Source: Shimwellia blattae DSM 4481 = NBRC 105725 (GTDB lineage: Bacteria; Pseudomonadota; Gammaproteobacteria; Enterobacterales; Enterobacteriaceae). From it: a stretch of DNA of 64,000 nucleotides. Below the pieces are notes generated by a model. It ran no database searches. It was not told the DNA's origin and was given only the letters and a program-made list of their open reading frames with translations. The translations under genes and the position numbers were made by a program. The DNA lies in assembly GCF_000262305.1 (NCBI RefSeq), contig NC_017910.1:930001-994000 (forward strand), read 5' to 3'. Below are positions 1 to 8,303 of this stretch, one piece after another (positions within the stretch are counted from its first letter, which is position 1; each line of letters begins with the position of its first letter).

Positions 1-195
1 GACGGTATCAGCCCCCGCGATCTGATCGTGTCCGCTGATGAAAAGGCCCCCAAAAAGAATAAACCCCGCGCACCGAAATATCGTTATCAGGATGCCAGTG
101 GAGAAGAGAAAACCTGGACCGGGCAGGGGCGTATGCCAAAACCGATTGCCCAGGCTGTTGCGGCGGGTAAATCACTGGACGATTTTTTATTGTAA
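1..195 (+). CDS. stpA: H-NS/StpA family nucleoid protein, C-terminal part (5' end outside window)
   Basis: The first 64 codons in frame 1 end at TAA 193-195. They encode the C-terminal DNA-binding domain of the H-NS family: a basic linker (KAPKKNKPRAPKYRY), then the minor-groove binding loop TWTGQGRMPKPI and the usual AVAAGKSLDDFLL tail. These proteins silence AT-rich, often horizontally acquired DNA and constrain the nucleoid. The N-terminal oligomerisation domain lies upstream of the window. In E. coli the family member near ygaP is StpA, so synteny favours StpA, but the fragment alone does not separate StpA from H-NS. Confidence 0.85.
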   Translation, partial: DGISPRDLIVSADEKAPKKNKPRAPKYRYQDASGEEKTWTGQGRMPKPIAQAVAAGKSLDDFLL

Positions 196-265
196 TTTTA
201 CAGCCCGATAATATCGGGCGATATTTATATGTAATGGCATAATAATAAAGATATTTTACCCGGTG

Positions 266-1249
266 CTAATTTCCCTGATAACGCTTGCGCGCTGCGCTCT
301 CTTTATTGGCGATATCGCTTCCCTGGGGGTGTAATAAATCCCGGTATATTTGTGCCAGGATGCCGCCGGGTAAAAACTGTTGTCTTATCCACTGGGTGAC
401 ATAACCCGATGTTGCCCGGCGCGAGGCCAGTAACATTGGCGAGTCCTGGCGCGGGTTGCGGATTTTTCGCATCACCAGGCGGCCCGCTTCGCTGGCGTTG
501 CGGGCCATATATTCCGGTAAAAAACCAATACCGTCCCCCTGAATCTGGCACTGGCATTTGGTATTAAAATCCGGCACCAGGATGCTCTCCTGGCCGTGGA
601 GCAGCCAGCCCACTTTTTTGTTGATGGTGTGGGCGGTGTCTTCCACCATGATATTGGGGTACTGACGCAGCAGGTGTTCCGGCAGGGGCTCCGGCAGCCG
701 CGCCAGGGGGTGATCCGGCGCAATCGCAAACACCCAGCGGATCACGCCAATATCGGTGTAGTCTATCCCGCCGCCGGAAAGCAGCGTGTCCGGTGCGCCA
801 ATGGCGATATTCACCTGATGGTTGATAAACGCATCCCAGACACCGTTATACACCTCACTGATGATTGTAATCTGGCTGGTGGGAAAGTGTTGCTTCAGCA
901 CCTGTAACAGGCGGGCGGTATGCTGCGGCGTGTAAAGCAGCTGGTTAATACAGATGCGTACTCTGGCCTCCACTCCCCGGGCAATGGTGTCGATGGCGTG
1001 GCGGGTATCATCAAAGTGGTTCAGTAGCTCGGTGGCCTTCCGGTAGAAGTAGCCTCCGGCCTCGGTCAGCTCAATATGGCGGGTATTGCGGGTAAACAGC
1101 GTAGCGTCAAGCCCGGCCTCCAGGCGCTTAATGGCGTAGCTGACGGCAGAGGTGGTGAGCCCCAGCTCAATGGCGGCTTTACTGAAACTTCCGCAGCGTG
1201 CGGCAGCGCAGAACGTCAGCAAGTTTTCTTCAGTAAAAATGGAGTGCAT
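266..1249 (-). CDS. LysR-family transcriptional regulator, AllS-like
   Basis: A 327-residue LysR regulator with an N-terminal winged helix-turn-helix (GSFSKAAIELGLTTSAVSYAIKRLE) and a C-terminal effector-binding domain. The effector domain resembles AllS, the activator of the E. coli allantoin/ureidoglycolate genes: GVWD followed by AIGAPDT, VEDTAHTINKKVGW, and GIGFLPEYM. It is divergent from the ankyrin-allF-allG-permease-carbamate kinase cluster, which it probably controls; the ligand cannot be read from the sequence. The start at 1249 puts the helix-turn-helix at the usual LysR distance. An in-frame ATG at 1291 would add 14 residues. Confidence 0.85.
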   Translation of the reverse strand: MHSIFTEENLLTFCAAARCGSFSKAAIELGLTTSAVSYAIKRLEAGLDATLFTRNTRHIELTEAGGYFYRKATELLNHFDDTRHAIDTIARGVEARVRICINQLLYTPQHTARLLQVLKQHFPTSQITIISEVYNGVWDAFINHQVNIAIGAPDTLLSGGGIDYTDIGVIRWVFAIAPDHPLARLPEPLPEHLLRQYPNIMVEDTAHTINKKVGWLLHGQESILVPDFNTKCQCQIQGDGIGFLPEYMARNASEAGRLVMRKIRNPRQDSPMLLASRRATSGYVTQWIRQQFLPGGILAQIYRDLLHPQGSDIANKESAARKRYQGN

Positions 1250-1572
1250 GGTCGTTGCGCCTGATATTCGGAAGGTGATGCCGGCTGGCATAAGGCCCCT
1301 ATACCAGCGCGACTGCTGGGCAGTATCAATGGGGGATTCTACTATTTATATGATTATCAGATCCCTGACGCTCTCTTTTTTAAATATGTGGGAAATACCG
1401 CTTACTGGCGTCGTCGTTTTTATGAAATAAGTGAAATATTGTTGTGCGGCACGCTTTTATTCTATTTTTGAATGGCGTTTGATAATCAGCCCGGTGCGGG
1501 TAAATAGGTTTTAAAATGATTTTATTCCTGCGTTATCAGGTTATGCTTTTATCTGATAATCAGGAGGTGAAC
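1250..1572. other. Divergent intergenic region between LysR gene and ankyrin gene
   Basis: About 320 bases with no convincing gene. It should hold the divergent promoters and the LysR operator (typically T-N11-A), but I could not fix a single operator by eye. It is clearly more AT-rich around 1340-1560 than the flanking genes. Confidence 0.5.
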
Positions 1573-2181
1573 ATGACCGATGCTAATATTATTAACCCGT
1601 TACTCCACGCGGCAGAACAGGGCGCTCTCCCGGCGCTGAAACAGGCGTTATCGCCGGGGGTAAATATTAATGCGACAAATCAAATGGGCCGTAGCGCCAT
1701 CATTCTTGCCAGTTTGCACCAGCATTATGATTGTGTTGCCTGGCTGATTGAGCAGGGGGCGGATATCAATCAGCAGGATAATATCTGCCTTAACCCGTTT
1801 TTAATTAGCTGCCTGACTAATGACGTGCAGTTACTGCGCCTGGTATTGCCCGCCGGGCCCGATCTCACCCGGCTGACGCGCTTTGGCGGCGTGGGGCTGA
1901 CCCCGGCCTGTGAAAAAGGGCATCTGGAGGTGGTCCGGGAGCTGTTAAGCCGCACCGATATCAATGTAAACCACACCAATTTTGTGGGCTGGACACCGCT
2001 GCTGGAGGCCATTGTGCTGAATGACGGCGGCGAGCGCCAGCAGCAAATTATTGCGCTGCTGCTGGACCACGGCGCCGATCCGAATATGACTGATAAATAC
2101 GGTAAAACGCCCCTGACGCTGGCAAAAGAGCGGGGATTCAGGGAGATCGCGGCCCGGCTTATAGCCGCCGGAGCGGTATAA
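1573..2181 (+). CDS. Ankyrin-repeat protein
   Basis: A 202-residue protein made almost entirely of ankyrin repeats, about five units: PLLHAAEQGALPALKQAL, GRSAIILASLHQHYDCVAWLIEQGADIN, GLTPACEKGHLEVVRELL, GWTPLLEAIVLN, and YGKTPLTLAKERGFREIAARLIAAGA. There is no signal peptide or membrane segment, so it is probably a cytoplasmic protein-binding scaffold. The start is set by a strong AGGAGGTGA Shine-Dalgarno just before ATG 1573; an upstream in-frame ATG at 1516 lacks one. It is the first gene after the divergent regulator and reads toward allF, so it may belong to the same regulon. Its partner is unknown. Confidence 0.85.
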   Translation: MTDANIINPLLHAAEQGALPALKQALSPGVNINATNQMGRSAIILASLHQHYDCVAWLIEQGADINQQDNICLNPFLISCLTNDVQLLRLVLPAGPDLTRLTRFGGVGLTPACEKGHLEVVRELLSRTDINVNHTNFVGWTPLLEAIVLNDGGERQQQIIALLLDHGADPNMTDKYGKTPLTLAKERGFREIAARLIAAGAV

Positions 2182-2282
2182 AGTATTATTTATTTATGGT
2201 GGTAAATACGATACCCGGATAACTGACGTTACCGCTTTTTCTATTTTATTCCGGATATATACCATGAACAGATAATGTCACG

Positions 2283-2308
2283 GCACTTTCTTCCTGAAAG
2301 TGCTTTCT
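2283..2308 (+). terminator. Hairpin downstream of ankyrin gene
   Basis: A perfect 8-bp stem, GCACTTTC/GAAAGTGC, with a 5-base loop, followed by TTTCT. It could end ankyrin transcription before allF or act as a partial terminator inside one operon. Confidence 0.5.
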
Positions 2309-2334
2309 GACCCTTTTATTCTGATGAGGGAAAT

Positions 2335-3885
2335 ATGCCTGTTAGCGTGGTTATCAAAAAGAACACTTATTTTGACTCTATTTCTTTAATGTCATTTTCG
2401 ACCCAGGCGAATAACCTCCCGGATATTAACCGGGCGTTTATTGCTATGGGAACGGAAATTAATAAAAACCTGTTAAAGGATATGGGGGTGGACCCGGCGC
2501 AGACAAACGACGCGTGCGCCAGCGATCTCTTAATTGTCCTGGAAGGCTCCAGCCCGGAGGCGAACACGGCAGCACTGGCCGAGGTTGAAAAGCTACTCAC
2601 CTCGCCAGGCCAGCAGGAGGGGCCCGCAGTGCGCTGCGCGACCCTGTCCACCGCCATGCAGCAGCAGCCCGGAAGTAATCTGGCGCTGATCTCCGTTCCC
2701 GGTATCTACGCGGTGCGGGAAGCGCGCCAGGCGCTGCTCAGTGGTCTGCACGTCATGTTGTTTTCGGACAATATCAGCCTGGAAGATGAAGTGGCGCTCA
2801 AGCATCTGGCCCATGAAAAAGGGCTGCTGCTGATGGGGCCAGACTGCGGCACCGCCATCATTAACCACAGCGTGCTGGGGTTTGGTAACCGGGTGCGTCA
2901 GGGCGGGGTAGGGATCATTGCGGCTTCCGGCACCGGGAGCCAGGAAGTGAGCGTTCAGCTGCACCAGTTCGGCGGCGGCATTTCGCAACTGATAGGCACC
3001 GGGGGGCGCGATCTCAGCGAGGCGGTGGGCGGCATGATGATGCTGGATGCCCTGGAGATGCTGGCACAGGATCCACAAACCCGGACCATTGTACTGATCT
3101 CCAAACCGCCAGCGGCGGCCGTGGCCGACAGGATTATTGCCCGGGCCAGAGCGGTTAAGAAACCGGTGGTTATCTGGTTTGCCGGGCCCGGTACGCCGCC
3201 AGACGATGAGCCGGGGCTTGTGTTTGCTGCCTCCTCGAAACAGGCGGCTATCAGGGCAATGCAGGCCAGTGGCGTGGATGAAAACAGCCTTGATCTCCAC
3301 CCGCTGAACTGGCCGTTGATCCACGAAATAAGAGCGGTGCTGGCAGGCCCGCAGCGCTATATCCGCGGGCTGTTTTGCGGCGGCACCCTGTGTGACGAGG
3401 CCATGTTCCTCGCCATGAAAAAATACACCGACGTGTACAGCAATATCCACCCTGATCCGGCATTTCGCCTGGCCCCCCGGGATCCGGGGCGCGGCCACAG
3501 CTTCCTTGATTTTGGCGATGACGCCTTCACCGACGGTAAGCCGCACCCGATGATCGATCCCTCTTCCCGCATTGAGCGCCTGTTACAGGAGGCCCGGGAT
3601 CCGCAAGTGGGCGTGATCCTGATGGATTTTATCCTCGGGTTTGGGGCGCACGAGGATCCGGTCGGCGTCATGTTACCGGCAATCCGCGAGGCCCAGGCCA
3701 TTGCCGCTGCGGAAAACCGCCCTCTGGTGATGGTGGGCTACGTGCTGGGGACCGATCTGGATTCGCCGTCGCTGCACCAGCAGTGCGAAAAGCTAACTGC
3801 CGCAGGCGTTATCTGGGCCAGTAGCAGCACGAACGCCGGGCTGCTGGCCCGGGAATTTGTCGCGAAAACGCAGGAGAGCGTATGA
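2335..3885 (+). CDS. allF: AllF/FdrA-like acyl-CoA synthetase-fold protein, oxamate carbamoyltransferase subunit homolog
   Basis: A 516-residue FdrA-family protein related to the alpha subunit of succinyl-CoA synthetase. Visible marks are LMGPDCGTAIIN, the nucleotide/CoA-binding stretch GGVGIIAASGTGSQEVS, and RDLSEAVGGMMMLDAL. In E. coli, FdrA (AllF), YlbE (AllG) and YlbF (AllH) together form oxamate carbamoyltransferase, the last transfer step of anaerobic allantoin breakdown, which yields oxamate and carbamoyl phosphate. Here allF overlaps allG by ATGA and starts after a GAGGGA ribosome-binding site. No AllH (YlbF) homolog is present in the window, so the substrate could differ from oxalurate. 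Confidence 0.85.
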   Translation: MPVSVVIKKNTYFDSISLMSFSTQANNLPDINRAFIAMGTEINKNLLKDMGVDPAQTNDACASDLLIVLEGSSPEANTAALAEVEKLLTSPGQQEGPAVRCATLSTAMQQQPGSNLALISVPGIYAVREARQALLSGLHVMLFSDNISLEDEVALKHLAHEKGLLLMGPDCGTAIINHSVLGFGNRVRQGGVGIIAASGTGSQEVSVQLHQFGGGISQLIGTGGRDLSEAVGGMMMLDALEMLAQDPQTRTIVLISKPPAAAVADRIIARARAVKKPVVIWFAGPGTPPDDEPGLVFAASSKQAAIRAMQASGVDENSLDLHPLNWPLIHEIRAVLAGPQRYIRGLFCGGTLCDEAMFLAMKKYTDVYSNIHPDPAFRLAPRDPGRGHSFLDFGDDAFTDGKPHPMIDPSSRIERLLQEARDPQVGVILMDFILGFGAHEDPVGVMLPAIREAQAIAAAENRPLVMVGYVLGTDLDSPSLHQQCEKLTAAGVIWASSSTNAGLLAREFVAKTQESV

Positions 3886-5297
3886 GCCAGTCACTCTTTG
3901 AACATCCCTTACAGGTTATTAACCTCGGCATTCCTCTGTTTGCTGATGATCTGCGCCAGCAGCATGTGCCGGTGCTGGATCTGGACTGGACCCCGCCGGG
4001 CCAGGGGAACCCCCGGATTGTCGCCATGCTGGATGCGCTGGAGCACCCCGCGACAGCAGAGCGGATAGCCGCCGCAAACCAGCAGGCGCTGGCGCGCATT
4101 CTGGAGTCACACCCGGTGCTGGTCGGCTTTGATCAGGCCATCAATGTGGTGCCGGGTATGACCCGCACCACCTTGCTGCACGCCGGGCCCCCCGTGAGCT
4201 GGGAAAAGATGAGCGGCACGATGCGCGGCGCCGTGACCGGGGCTCTGGTGTTTGAGGGGCTGGCGGAAAATATTGCCCAGGCCGAAGCGCTGGCGGCCTC
4301 CGGGGAGATTACCTTCTCCCCCTGCCATGAGCATGACTGCGTGGGCTCCATGGCGGGTGTGACGTCCGCATCGATGTTTATGCATATTGTCGAGAACCGT
4401 ACCTTTGGCAACCGCGCTTATACCAACCTCAGCGAGCAGATGGCAAAAATTCTGCGTATGGGGGCCAACGATCACACGGTGATTGCGCGCCTGAACTGGA
4501 TGCGCGATGTGCTGGGGCCCGTCTTGCGTGATGCCATGCGCCTGGCCGGAGAGATAGATCTCCGGTTGTTACTCTCGCAGGCGCTGCATATGGGGGACGA
4601 GTGCCACAACCGCAATAACGCGGGCACCGCGCTGCTGGCCCAGGCGTTAACCCCGTGGATTATCCAGACCAGCCACCCCACAGAGCACCAGCGCCAGGTG
4701 TTTGAATTTATTGCCAGCAGTGAGTATTTCTCCGGCCCCACCTGGATGGCGATGTGTAAAGCAGCGCTGGATGCCGCCGCCGGGATTGATTACAGCACCG
4801 TGGTGACCACCATGGCCCGCAACGGGGTGGAGTTCGGGATCCGGATTAGCGGCCTGCCCGGCCAGTGGTTTACGGGACCGGCCGGGGTGGTGACCGGGCC
4901 CATGCTCGCCGGGTATCGCCCGGAAGATGCCGGGCTGGATATTGGCGACAGCGCAATTACGGAAACCTACGGCATTGGCGGTTTTGCGATGGCTGCCGCC
5001 CCCGCCATTGTGCCGCTGGTGGGGGGCTCGGTTGAGCAGGCCATTGCCTGGTCGCGAAAAATGGCCGAAATCACCCTCGGTGAAAACCCGAATATTACCG
5101 TTCCCCTGCTGGGCTTTCGCGGTATTCCCAGCGGCATTGATATCCGGCGGGTCTTAATGACCGGGATCCTGCCGGTTATCAACACGGCGATTGCTCACCG
5201 GGAGCCGGGCATCGGCATGATTGGTGCCGGTATTGTCTACCCTCCCTTCCGCTGTTTTGAGCAGGCCCTGGAGCAGTTCTGTCAGCGCTATTGCTAA
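3882..5297 (+). CDS. allG: AllG/YlbE-like DUF1116 protein, carbamoyltransferase subunit homolog
   Basis: A 471-residue DUF1116 (YlbE) family protein, overlapping the allF stop by four bases (ATGA), so the two are translationally coupled. The C-terminal half carries the conserved GIRISGLPGQWFTGPAGVV and ITETYGIGGFAMAAAPAIVPLVGG segments. Conserved FSPCHEHDCVGSMAGVTSASM in the first half suggests an active or metal site. In E. coli this is one of three subunits of oxamate carbamoyltransferase. The gene pair with a carbamate kinase downstream supports a carbamoyl phosphate-forming reaction. Confidence 0.85.
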   Translation: MSQSLFEHPLQVINLGIPLFADDLRQQHVPVLDLDWTPPGQGNPRIVAMLDALEHPATAERIAAANQQALARILESHPVLVGFDQAINVVPGMTRTTLLHAGPPVSWEKMSGTMRGAVTGALVFEGLAENIAQAEALAASGEITFSPCHEHDCVGSMAGVTSASMFMHIVENRTFGNRAYTNLSEQMAKILRMGANDHTVIARLNWMRDVLGPVLRDAMRLAGEIDLRLLLSQALHMGDECHNRNNAGTALLAQALTPWIIQTSHPTEHQRQVFEFIASSEYFSGPTWMAMCKAALDAAAGIDYSTVVTTMARNGVEFGIRISGLPGQWFTGPAGVVTGPMLAGYRPEDAGLDIGDSAITETYGIGGFAMAAAPAIVPLVGGSVEQAIAWSRKMAEITLGENPNITVPLLGFRGIPSGIDIRRVLMTGILPVINTAIAHREPGIGMIGAGIVYPPFRCFEQALEQFCQRYC

Positions 5298-5308
5298 CCC
5301 TGAGCGAC

Positions 5309-5332
5309 ACCGGGTATCGCCAGATACCCGGT
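5309..5332. other. Perfect hairpin between allG and permease gene
   Basis: ACCGGGTATC and GATACCCGGT form a 10-bp perfect stem with a GCCA loop, with no T-run after it. It sits in the only real gap of the operon, so it is more likely an mRNA-stability or partial attenuation element, or a regulator site, than a full terminator. Confidence 0.5.
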
Positions 5333-5355
5333 AACTTATCTGAGAGAGTGTCATC

Positions 5356-6909
5356 ATGAATGGAAGAATACTTGAGTGGAAGCGCGGTGACTGGGCGGCT
5401 TATTTTGGGCTGATGACCAATAATCTGACCAATTTACTGACCATGATGGGGTTGCTTATCTTTGTGGTGGGGATCCCTAAGGAGATTGTGTACGGGCGCA
5501 TCGCCCCGGCATTTGGCGTGGCGGTGCTGGCTGCCAGCCTGTGTTATACCTGGTTTGGCATTAACATGGCGCGCCAGAGCCAGCGCCAGGATGTGACGGC
5601 GCTGCCCTCCGGCCCCAGTGCGCCGTCTATCTTCACCGTCACCTTTCTGGTGCTGATGCCGGTGTACCAGCAAACCGGGGATGCGGACTTCGCCATTCAG
5701 ATTGGCCTGGTCTGGTGCTTTGTGGAGGCGCTTATCCTTGCGGGCGGGGCGTTTGTGGGTGATGCCATTCGCCGGATGATCCCGCGCACGGTGTTGCTGT
5801 CCTGCCTGTCGGGCCTTGGCCTGTTATTGCTGGCCATGAACCCCATGCTGCAGGCGTTTGAGGCGCCTACCGTGTCGTTTATTGTGCTGTTGCTTATCTT
5901 CATTAACTGGTTTGGCAAAAAGCCGATTTTCGCCCGGATCCCGACCGGGTTACTGCTGCTTATTGCCGGGACACTCCTTGCCTGGCTTTCCGGGCTGCAA
6001 AGCCCGGATGACATTAAACACTCCCTCGGGGAGCTGGGGTTTAACCCGCCCGGGGTGCATATTGACAGCTTCCTGCAGGGGCTGCCCCACGCGTTACCGT
6101 ACCTGGCGTCTGCCGTGCCCCTGGGGCTGGCGAACTATATTTTTGACCTGGAGAATATCGAAAGTGCGCACGCCGCGGGGGATCCCTACAACACACGCAA
6201 CGTGATGATGGCAAACGGGCTCTCTTCCATTCTGGGCTGCATGCTGGGCAACCCGTTCCCGGTGACCGTGTATGTGGGGCACGCAGGCTGGAAGGCGATG
6301 GGGGCGAGGATCGCCTATACCCTGGCCTCCGGGGTGACCATGTTTATTGTGCCGTTGTTCGGGCTCGGGGCGTTTATGCTGGCGGTGATCCCGATGACGG
6401 CGATTGTCCCGATCCTGGTGTTTATCGGCATAGTGACCGCCAACCAGGTGGTGCGGGAGACGCCAAAACCGGAAGTGCCGGTCATTTTCATCTGTATGTT
6501 TCCGTGGATAGCCAACTGGGCGCTGAGCATTGTGAACAGCGTGATGAATGCCGCCGGTACCTCTGCGGCAGCGCTGGGGCTGGATGTGCTGCACGGCAAG
6601 GGCGTCTATTACCAGGGGCTGGTTCACCTGGGCAGCGGGGCACCGCTGGCCAGTATGCTGTGGGGATGCATTGCGATTTTTGCCATTACCGATAAACCGC
6701 TACGCGGCGCGCTGGCCGGGGTTGGCGGCGCCATACTGGTGCTGTTCGGGGTGATCCACTCCCCGGCGGTGGGTTTCGCCCAGGGGACATCCCTGTGGTT
6801 TGTCACGGCTTATCTGATGGTGTCGGTGCTGTTTGTTGTCAAACATGTGCTTAACCGGCGGGAGTCCACCGCACCTGCACCGGCACCGGCCGTGGCGGAG
6901 GGTGAATAA
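5356..6909 (+). CDS. NCS2-type xanthine/uracil-like permease
   Basis: A 517-residue integral membrane protein with about 12-14 hydrophobic segments. It resembles the nucleobase (NCS2/AzgA-like) permeases: an N-terminal MTNNLTNLLTMMGLL, the TALPSGPSAPSIFTVTFLVLMPVY segment, and the FDLENIESAHAAGDPYNTRNVMMANGLSSILGCMLGNPFPVTVYVGHAG region. A proline/alanine-rich tail (APAPAPA) follows the last helix. It probably imports the nitrogen-rich substrate used by the AllF/AllG proteins, for example a purine breakdown product. In E. coli the allFGHK block does not have this gene at this position. The stop codon overlaps the carbamate kinase start (TAATG). Confidence 0.8.
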   Translation: MNGRILEWKRGDWAAYFGLMTNNLTNLLTMMGLLIFVVGIPKEIVYGRIAPAFGVAVLAASLCYTWFGINMARQSQRQDVTALPSGPSAPSIFTVTFLVLMPVYQQTGDADFAIQIGLVWCFVEALILAGGAFVGDAIRRMIPRTVLLSCLSGLGLLLLAMNPMLQAFEAPTVSFIVLLLIFINWFGKKPIFARIPTGLLLLIAGTLLAWLSGLQSPDDIKHSLGELGFNPPGVHIDSFLQGLPHALPYLASAVPLGLANYIFDLENIESAHAAGDPYNTRNVMMANGLSSILGCMLGNPFPVTVYVGHAGWKAMGARIAYTLASGVTMFIVPLFGLGAFMLAVIPMTAIVPILVFIGIVTANQVVRETPKPEVPVIFICMFPWIANWALSIVNSVMNAAGTSAAALGLDVLHGKGVYYQGLVHLGSGAPLASMLWGCIAIFAITDKPLRGALAGVGGAILVLFGVIHSPAVGFAQGTSLWFVTAYLMVSVLFVVKHVLNRRESTAPAPAPAVAEGE

Positions 6910-7856
6910 TGGGGTTACTCACGGTTGTGGCCATTGGCGGTAACAGTATTGTGCAGTCGCCACAGGATATCGCCGGTGACCGCCAGCAGCAGGCGATGGA
7001 TCAGCTGGCGGCCAGTATTGCGGATGTGCAGGCGGCGGGGCACCGGGTGGTTATCACCCACGGTAACGGCCCCCAGGTGGGGCTGGAGCTGCGGCGCGCA
7101 GAGCTTGCCCACCAGCATGAGGATCTGCCCCCGGTGCCCCTGGCCGCCTGCGTGGCGCTCACCCAGGGGGGGATGGGGTATCAGCTCCAGCTGGCGCTGG
7201 CGAATACCACCCGCGGGGATGATAAGCCCGGCGCCGTGAGCCTGGTCACCCTGGTGGAGGTGGATGCCGGTGATCCGGCCTTTCATGCGCCGGATAAACC
7301 GGTAGGGCTGTTTTACAGCGAGCAGGAGTACCTGGAGCAGGCAAGGCGACACCCGGACTGGCAGTTTGTGGAGGATGCCGGGCGCGGTTACCGCCGGGTG
7401 GTGGCCTCGCCCCGGCCACAGCGCATTCTTTCCTCTGCGGCCATTGCCAGCCTGCTGCATAACGGGCATATGGTGATTGCCGGGGGCGGGGGTGGCGTGC
7501 CGGTGATCCGGGGAGAGGGCGGCGCCTACCAGAGTATTGATGGCGTGATCGATAAAGATCTTACCAGCGCCCTGCTGGCCACGGAAATTTCCGCCGATCT
7601 GCTGGTGATCACCACCGGGGTGGAAAAGGTGTGCCTTAACTTCGGCACGCCGCAGCAAAAAGCGCTGGGCCTGGTCAGCCTGGCGGAGATGGAGCAGTAC
7701 CTGCAAGAGGGCCACTTCCCGGCCGGGAGTATGCAGCCGAAGATTGCCGCAAGCCTGGCGTTTTTGCGCAGCGGCGGTAAGCAGGTGATTATTACCGATC
7801 CGGCACACCTGAATGCAGCGGTGCGCGGCAGTGCGGGAACCCGGATCGTGCCCTAA
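6909..7856 (+). CDS. allK: Carbamate kinase (AllK/YbcF/ArcC family)
   Basis: A 315-residue carbamate kinase, near the usual 300-315. Family motifs are AIGGNSI at the N-terminus, VITHGNGPQVG, AGGGGGVPVI, VIDKDLTSALLATEI and ITTGVEKV near the ATP site, and PKIAASLAFLRSGGKQVIITDP at the end. The reaction turns carbamoyl phosphate plus ADP into carbamate (then NH3 and CO2) plus ATP. It is the last gene of the operon and overlaps the permease stop by one base. Its role fits the energy-yielding step after carbamoyl transfer by AllF/AllG. No aspartate/ornithine carbamoyltransferase is nearby, which argues against an arginine deiminase role. Confidence 0.9.
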   Translation: MGLLTVVAIGGNSIVQSPQDIAGDRQQQAMDQLAASIADVQAAGHRVVITHGNGPQVGLELRRAELAHQHEDLPPVPLAACVALTQGGMGYQLQLALANTTRGDDKPGAVSLVTLVEVDAGDPAFHAPDKPVGLFYSEQEYLEQARRHPDWQFVEDAGRGYRRVVASPRPQRILSSAAIASLLHNGHMVIAGGGGGVPVIRGEGGAYQSIDGVIDKDLTSALLATEISADLLVITTGVEKVCLNFGTPQQKALGLVSLAEMEQYLQEGHFPAGSMQPKIAASLAFLRSGGKQVIITDPAHLNAAVRGSAGTRIVP

Positions 7857-7865
7857 CCTGAATAG

Positions 7866-7900
7866 CGCCCCCGGCGAATATCTGTTTTGCCGGGGGCGTT
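7866..7900 (+). terminator. Terminator after carbamate kinase gene
   Basis: CGCCCCCGGC and GCCGGGGGCG form a 10-bp GC-rich stem with a 13-base loop, 9 bases after the kinase stop. The T-run is short (TTGT), but the position and stability fit an operon end. Confidence 0.7.
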
Positions 7901-8303
7901 GTCTATATATATTGCCCCCGGCGGCTGTAGCCAATTACCACTGCAGATAACGTTAACATTTATCCTCTGTTTCTGTGGGTGTTATCTCACTTATCTTTCG
8001 TTTTTGAGCCATACGCCTGTTTTAATCTTTCCTTTCTGGATTTTTGGAATCAGTTGTTTTTTACATAATTGATTTTTATCTGTTTTCTATTTTGTGATTT
8101 TCGGAAGCAGGGATGAATTTCTTCACTGATATGTGGCTGTATTTAATAGGGCAAGGCAAAAGATGCGAAATTTCCAGGCTAATAACGGTCTGGATCAACT
8201 GTTATGGTGAAACGCATTGCACTGGTAGGTTTATCCAATTAATGATTATTCGCTACGGTGTATATACTCAAAGTCCCCTAACAGAAAAAGTATGGAGCAT
8301 GTC
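7901..8303. other. AT-rich gap upstream of katG
   Basis: About 400 bases without a supported gene. It must carry the katG promoter; a TATACT sequence near 8264 could be a -10 element, but I could not confirm an OxyR site by eye. A 64-codon ORF at 8113-8307 has no family features and is probably spurious. Confidence 0.45.

Noticed and set aside
1573..2181. Functional link between the ankyrin protein and KatG, as for Pseudomonas AnkB and its catalase
   Set aside because: The genes are 6 kb apart with a separate operon between, so adjacency does not support it.
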